NCBI GenBank assembly: GCA_019914945.1
Contig: CM034112.1
Location: forward strand, 3,247,001 to 3,311,000
Length of the DNA stretch: 64,000 nucleotides
Reading direction: 5' to 3'
Origin: Typha latifolia
Taxonomy: Eukaryota; Streptophyta; Magnoliopsida; Poales; Typhaceae
In this document: piece after piece, positions 59,451-64,000 of the stretch
Numbering within the stretch: position 1 is the stretch's first letter
Layout: the number at the start of each line of letters is the position of its first letter
The notes under the pieces: generated by a model
Databases searched by the model: none
What the model was told of the DNA's origin: nothing
The model's input: only the letters and a program-made list of their open reading frames with translations
Program-made: the position numbers and the translations under genes

Positions 59451-62400
59451 GCTTGGTGAGGCCCAACAACAAGTTAAGTCTCATGTGCTATACTTGCTCC
59501 ATAGGGTGTGTTGGAGACACAAGTCACACACTCCTCATACCCCATGGAGAGTAGAAGGAATTCAAAATCAATTGTTCCTTATTTAGATAATTAGGGACAA
59601 AGGAACATCATTCAACTATGAAGATTTTGAATTATTCCCAAAAGAAAGATAAGGGTTGTGCCCCCACCTGAGGAGGAGAGCCCAAGGGCAGCTTAATTGG
59701 CAAGAAGAGGTCCAACACATTAAATGTTGATATAGGCAATAATAAGAAACTAAAACACGTGAGGTTCTCCGATTGGCCAAGTGAGAGAGGGCTTCGTGGT
59801 TGACCTTTTTGCTTGGCAACTCTCACATATATCTATCTCGAGAAGCTGTAACATAACATTAAGAGTCTGATATGTTGTAACCAAATTTTCTATACCAAGT
59901 GACGGTGCATGATAGGATTACCGTCCATGCAGTCACCACTCATATGCGATAGAGGGGACTTAGCCGAAAGAGGAGGCAAGGCCATGAACGAGAGCATGGC
60001 ATTACTAGAGGAGCTTGAAGGCCCACTCTGCGAAAGTACTCCTCTTCAATGGAGCACTCCCTATCGACCTCAACCCACCTCCTTAATTTGGATCTTCTTT
60101 CTTAGCCAACACTCCTCTTCCTACAGTAAGAGGCCATTGCTTTTCTTATTTGTTCACGATGTTTTTGAAACCACCTCGCCTCCTCAATCCAAGCATTTCA
60201 GTCAACCTCTGAATCAAGTTGGGCCTACGAAGGGAGTGGAACTAAGCCCTCCACCAATCAACCTATAGCGATCTTAACCAAGTGTCGATAGTAGACGTGC
60301 ATCACCTCAACCTGCTCAGATCTTCACACGCTATGATGGCCCAAAATCCAGAAGTAGTCTATAACTTCGAGCGGGCCAAAGAACTCCACAATTCTCTTGG
60401 TCGCCTCTTTTTTTTATCATTCATGAACCCAAAGGCTAGATATGAGCTAGACAAAATGATCAACCCTCCCTATATACAGAGGCACTTAGGCCCCACTGAG
60501 CTTTTAGCTACCTAGTCTAAGCTCCAAACTGTATGCATTACCGAACAATTGCTCCGAACCAAACGCCGCCAAGACCCGCTCCGAGTCGTTGCGCTGCCGA
60601 GTTATTCCTCTAAGCAAACTGCACTATCGAGTCATCAACCAAATCGAGCCAACCACCAAATCACCAAATAATTTCTCCACAATATTATTTGAGGTTGGAG
60701 TCGAACTCATAACCTTATTGGTCATAGAGAAGGTACCTACTAACTCTAAGAGTTACTCCAAGGTTGGATGAGAAATTTTCCTCTTTTAGCATGCAAAGTA
60801 CTATGTCGGGTAGCCCTCTAGAGAGTTTTTCTAATCCGGGAGCGGGTGAAGAAAAGGGTGTTGTTCATCTTCCTAGACTAGCACTTCTAGTCCCATGATG
60901 TTGCCCAACAAGAGATCACCACGTTAAGGCTCTCCAACTCCACCTCTTCTTAGAAATGATCGTAACCGAAGCTAGGAGGCCTAGTGTACTCCTAAAACTC
61001 CTTAGTGGGCTTAACAAAGATAGTTCTTGAGGGGCAACGGTTGACAACATGAGCATGACAACAAAACATTAGTGCCAAACAGAGGTTGACCTGAGCATGA
61101 GAAACTTCAATGACCTAGCTTCTCACACCAAAAATGCTAACATGTGTTTTTGCAACAAGATGCCCTATGGCTCTCATCTTAGCAGCAAAGGCACCTACTA
61201 GAAATGAAGAGGGTGAGGATCAAAATAGGAAGGGTGGTGACAAAGGAGAGAAGAAGAGGGGACAGTGGAAGATGAACAAGGAGATTAAAGAATGGGAAGC
61301 ATTTTTGGGGTGGAGGGGTGTCAGTAAAACATCTTTGAATGGACAAATGAAACGAGAATAAAGAACATTAGGTTTCTAAGGAGGTTTGTTAGTAGGACAT
61401 CTGTCGAAGTGAGAAACTATGAATCGAGAAAGAAACCTAGGAAAATGACTAGAAGAATTCTCACGAGGGGAAGACTTAGAAGGGTGTCAAGTGTCCTTCC
61501 GATCACATCTCCTCATAACCCATCTCCACCCATCTCCTAGAGGGAATGAACACCCAGATACCTTGAAGGTCCAGACAATGGCTGGCGAGAGAATTAGACC
61601 AAGAAGACGATCTATGTTACACTCTCCTCTTAGTGTTCCTAATGTTCTCCGTAAATGTAGTGATCACAATTTCATCAACAATTCCCTCTCCAATCGCTCG
61701 ACGCCACTGTATCCTTTGTTTTCTTTGCTTACTTTTTTTTCTTAGTTGATAAGTGGTGGTAAATTGAGAACATCAAAATGTCACAAAAAGTAAATAGAGG
61801 GTTTAGACAAAACTATCCCTAAATTCTACTGATTTCACTCATTTTTCAATTCTACCATCATTCATTTATTTACCATGGGACATTGACTGTCTTTATTATA
61901 TAAAACCTCATAAATGCCCCTCGAGTTAGTAGTCAATTTAATTTTTTCTATTAAAATAATAACATGTGACTATTGCGTGAAAAGGATAAAATGATCTCAT
62001 GATATTTTCCGTTAACACCATCAAGGGTGAGAAATATTAGATACCGGAGAAGGTCAATAAAATGTCATATAAAATAAGTAAAGGAAATCTATATAAAAAT
62101 AAGTAATAATCTAGGGGTGTAAGTGTATTTATAAGATCTTCCCAAAGCCCAGTCTGTGTCCTCTCCTTTTTCACTATCTTAAAAGGACCGGTTTCGCTTT
62201 TAGCTAGTTCACGAGTTACACGAGCACACAGGCAAAGACCGTAGGCAGATTGTATGGTTGCTTCCTCTTCTTTTTTCTTTGTGATCCAAAGACCGTAGGC
62301 AGATTGTATCTATGTCGTAGATACATAGTGCATCACAAAAGGCCATTTCATACTTGACTAGCATATCAAGCTGCCAAGTGAATTCATGTGCACTTCAGTG

Positions 62401-62582
62401 TTTGTTTCATTAGTGACAGAATAACTGAGTAGGGTATCCCAGCAGTACAATTGGTTCATCAAAATGCACAAGAGATGGAAGTATATAGACAGATAAAGAG
62501 CTTCTCAACCTTCAATGGCGCATGAACATTGGCGAAGCACCTCCAAACGGTAAACTGTAAGGGAGAAGAGCTCGGTAGGTGA
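59451..62582. other. Region of probable retroelement debris
   Basis: The composition is more GC-balanced than typical spacer here and short frames of 60-119 codons occur on both strands, but none matches a family I know. Position next to the decayed reverse transcriptase suggests that part may be the upstream half of the same LINE; a Cys/His-rich minus-strand patch near 61000-61070 is compatible with that but weak. From about 61770 the DNA becomes AT-rich. An exact 23-bp direct repeat lies at 62233-62255 and 62287-62309. Confidence 0.4.
62233..62309. repeat. Exact 23-bp direct repeat near SmD3 3' end
   Basis: A 23-bp unit starting CAAAGACCGTAGGC and ending AGATTGTAT occurs at 62233-62255 and again, without mismatch, at 62287-62309. 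The offset is 54 bp, with a T-rich spacer. It lies some 270 bp beyond the SmD3 stop codon and may be a small recent duplication or the scar of an insertion. Confidence 0.8.
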
Positions 62583-63513
62583 TTACCTCCTCACTGGAGG
62601 TACACCGCGACCTGTGGAAGCACCACGACCAGCAGCTTGTGCCTGCATTGAGAGAAGATGAACAATTTAAAGACAAATTATGAACAAAGAGGAGAATATC
62701 CAATGTACAAACAGTTGATAAAAACCAGACCAATACCTAATACCTACCGAGAAATAAGGTGCAATAAAAACCAGCATATTGACAGATGATAAGAAAAGCA
62801 ACCAAAAGGACATAACTATTGCAGTAAATGCATCAAGGAAACTGTGAAACCCAATAGGGTGTAACCACCCACCTGGGACTAGGACCGAAGTACCAAAAGA
62901 TTGTCATACAAGAATAAAGACCGACTCTAGAACCTAGGTCAGCATCTATGTAATGTTAGCTGTTCTTATGGATAGCATGTGATAACTAAGTCACTATTAA
63001 ATCTCAATAAAGTTCTCATACCAAGTCACTATTAAATTTCTATATAATATCATACAAGAGGCATTATGCAAAAAGGTAAGTGTAACTAATTTTGTTTTGG
63101 AACCAACTAAGACTTGATCAATAATTACCTAAAGATCATTATAACAAATGAAATGATCAGTAGAGAAAATATAACTTACCCTAGCACGCATAGCAACAGC
63201 ACGTCCGCGGCCAACTCCAATAGCCGAGCTTTTGCCCTTCATGCAAGAATATTGCTTTTAAAGAAAATAAAGAGAAACGCCATTATATAAAGAAATAAAA
63301 AACAAACAATGTCTTTTATACCCTGATTCTTGCATCCAAGCGCTTAAACATTGGAGCATTTTTCAGCATATCAGGAATTACCATAAACCTGCAATAAGGC
63401 CATTTAAACAAAGATACAAGAGAACCAACATACTAATATATCAGCAAATAGTGAACATACCTCACTTTGCTGCCTCGGATAAAAACATGCTCAAGCTGAG
63501 ACACTTTTCCATC
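62583..63513 (-). CDS. SMD3: Small nuclear ribonucleoprotein SmD3, 3' part
   Basis: Four exons on the minus strand (63513-63461, 63388-63322, 63236-63180, 62642-62583) encode the last 78 residues; the first exons lie beyond the right edge and 63514-64000 is intron. SmD3 is one of seven Sm proteins forming the ring on U1, U2, U4 and U5 snRNAs in the spliceosome. The visible part has DGKVSQLEHVFIRGSKVR (end of the Sm fold, with the Sm2 motif IRG), FMVIPDMLKNAPMFKRLD, then GKSSAIGVGRGRAV and an Arg/Gly tail (AAGRGASTGRG) ending PPVRR, the site of arginine methylation in this family. The stop is TAA at 62585-62583. Upstream exons (start to about residue 50) are missing, so the model is partial, not broken. 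Confidence 0.93.
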
Positions 63514-64000
63514 CTATCAACAAGGGGAAAAGGTATAATCAAGAAATTGCTGGCTGAACATGGAACTTAAATATTTATATCTTTTCATTCCAGGTATAAT
63601 TAGATATGCCAAAAATAAAAGAATTCAAAACACAGAAATATTTTAAGAGGCTAAAAACAGGGGCAAACTGTTTAGACCAGAAGTACCAAGATGGAAGGCT
63701 CAAACAAGTTCAAGCTTAAGCCCTTAAGCAGTTTTATTTTTTCATTCAAGGTATAATCAGAAACGACAAAAAAAATGCACAAGCCCTTTACTATTTATGT
63801 CACCCAGTATAAATGATGCCAAATAATGGTTCCTTTTAGTGACACAGACTAGGGCTAAAATGGCACCTATGCCACAAGAGTTCCATCATGTCTAGGTAGA
63901 GGGTACTTTGCCATCAAGAACAATGAAACTAACATATTGAGCTATTATAGAGTACCAAGCAACCTTCAGAACTCAGTATTGTCATGGAAAAGGTAATGAC
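63514..64000 (-). other. SmD3 intron running off the window
   Basis: No Sm-fold coding sequence is found before the right edge, so this is intron. Two similar stretches near 63578-63620 and 63738-63780 share TTTCATTC(C/A)AGGTATAAT and A-rich tails, suggesting a small duplication about 160 bp apart. Confidence 0.6.

Noticed and set aside
60690..60770. tRNA-like phrase (GTTGGAGTCGAACTCA)
   Set aside because: It mimics a T-arm, but no acceptor stem, D-arm or anticodon arm can be folded around it; such phrases are common in retroelement DNA.
1..64000. CRISPR array, bacterial operon or new multi-gene defence system
   Set aside because: All recognisable genes are intron-containing plant housekeeping or regulatory genes with independent roles, and no regularly spaced repeat array was seen.

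Overview
This window is nuclear DNA of a flowering plant. Genes are split by canonical GT-AG introns up to 3.4 kb long, the spacers are very AT-rich, and transposon remnants are frequent. Several first exons are strongly GC-rich at third positions (ATXR6, UGE, HSFB2, the C2 gene, the RING gene), which favours a monocot, but the species cannot be named from sequence alone. I found no CRISPR array, bacterial operon, rRNA or convincing tRNA gene.

Layout. 1-5.4 kb: AT-rich spacer with repeat fragments. 5.6-10.9 kb (+): ORMDL/ORM sphingolipid regulator. 12.2-13.7 kb (+): ATXR6-type H3K27 monomethyltransferase with E2F-like sites just upstream. 15.3-19.7 kb (+): UDP-glucose 4-epimerase. 20.9-28.5 kb (-): chloroplast SRP receptor cpFtsY (11 exons), tail-to-tail with the epimerase. 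28.8-30.4 kb: a 5'-truncated LINE with target-site duplication and poly(A) tail. 34.8-35.9 kb (+): class B heat-shock factor. 36.4-39.7 kb: long non-coding block resembling an LTR-retrotransposon LTR. 40.3-45.0 kb (-): V-ATPase subunit e. 49.8-50.4 kb (+): single-exon C2-domain protein. 52.8-56.6 kb (-): membrane RING-H2 E3 ligase. 57.6-59.5 kb: heavily decayed LINE. 62.6 kb to the right edge (-): 3' part of SmD3.

The genes are unrelated housekeeping and regulatory genes and do not form a pathway. Exon junctions were placed by hand: each join keeps frame, uses GT/AG, and restores a protein collinear with its family. Complete models are ORM 157 aa, ATXR6 344 aa, UGE 357 aa, cpFtsY 366 aa, HSFB2 335 aa, VHA-e 69 aa, C2 protein 201 aa and RING protein 374 aa.

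The non-genic part is mostly transposable elements that can be delimited by eye: a 340-bp hAT MITE with an exact 8-bp duplication inside the UGE gene, two PIF/Harbinger-type elements with TAA duplications (one in a cpFtsY intron, one after the C2 gene), a relative of the first nested in an older repeat upstream of ATXR6, fold-back elements, and the LINE. I did not find evidence for a new multi-gene system. The most noteworthy items are the TE-bounded E2F promoter of ATXR6, the dated-looking LINE, the MITE families and a four-fold CACGTG cluster.
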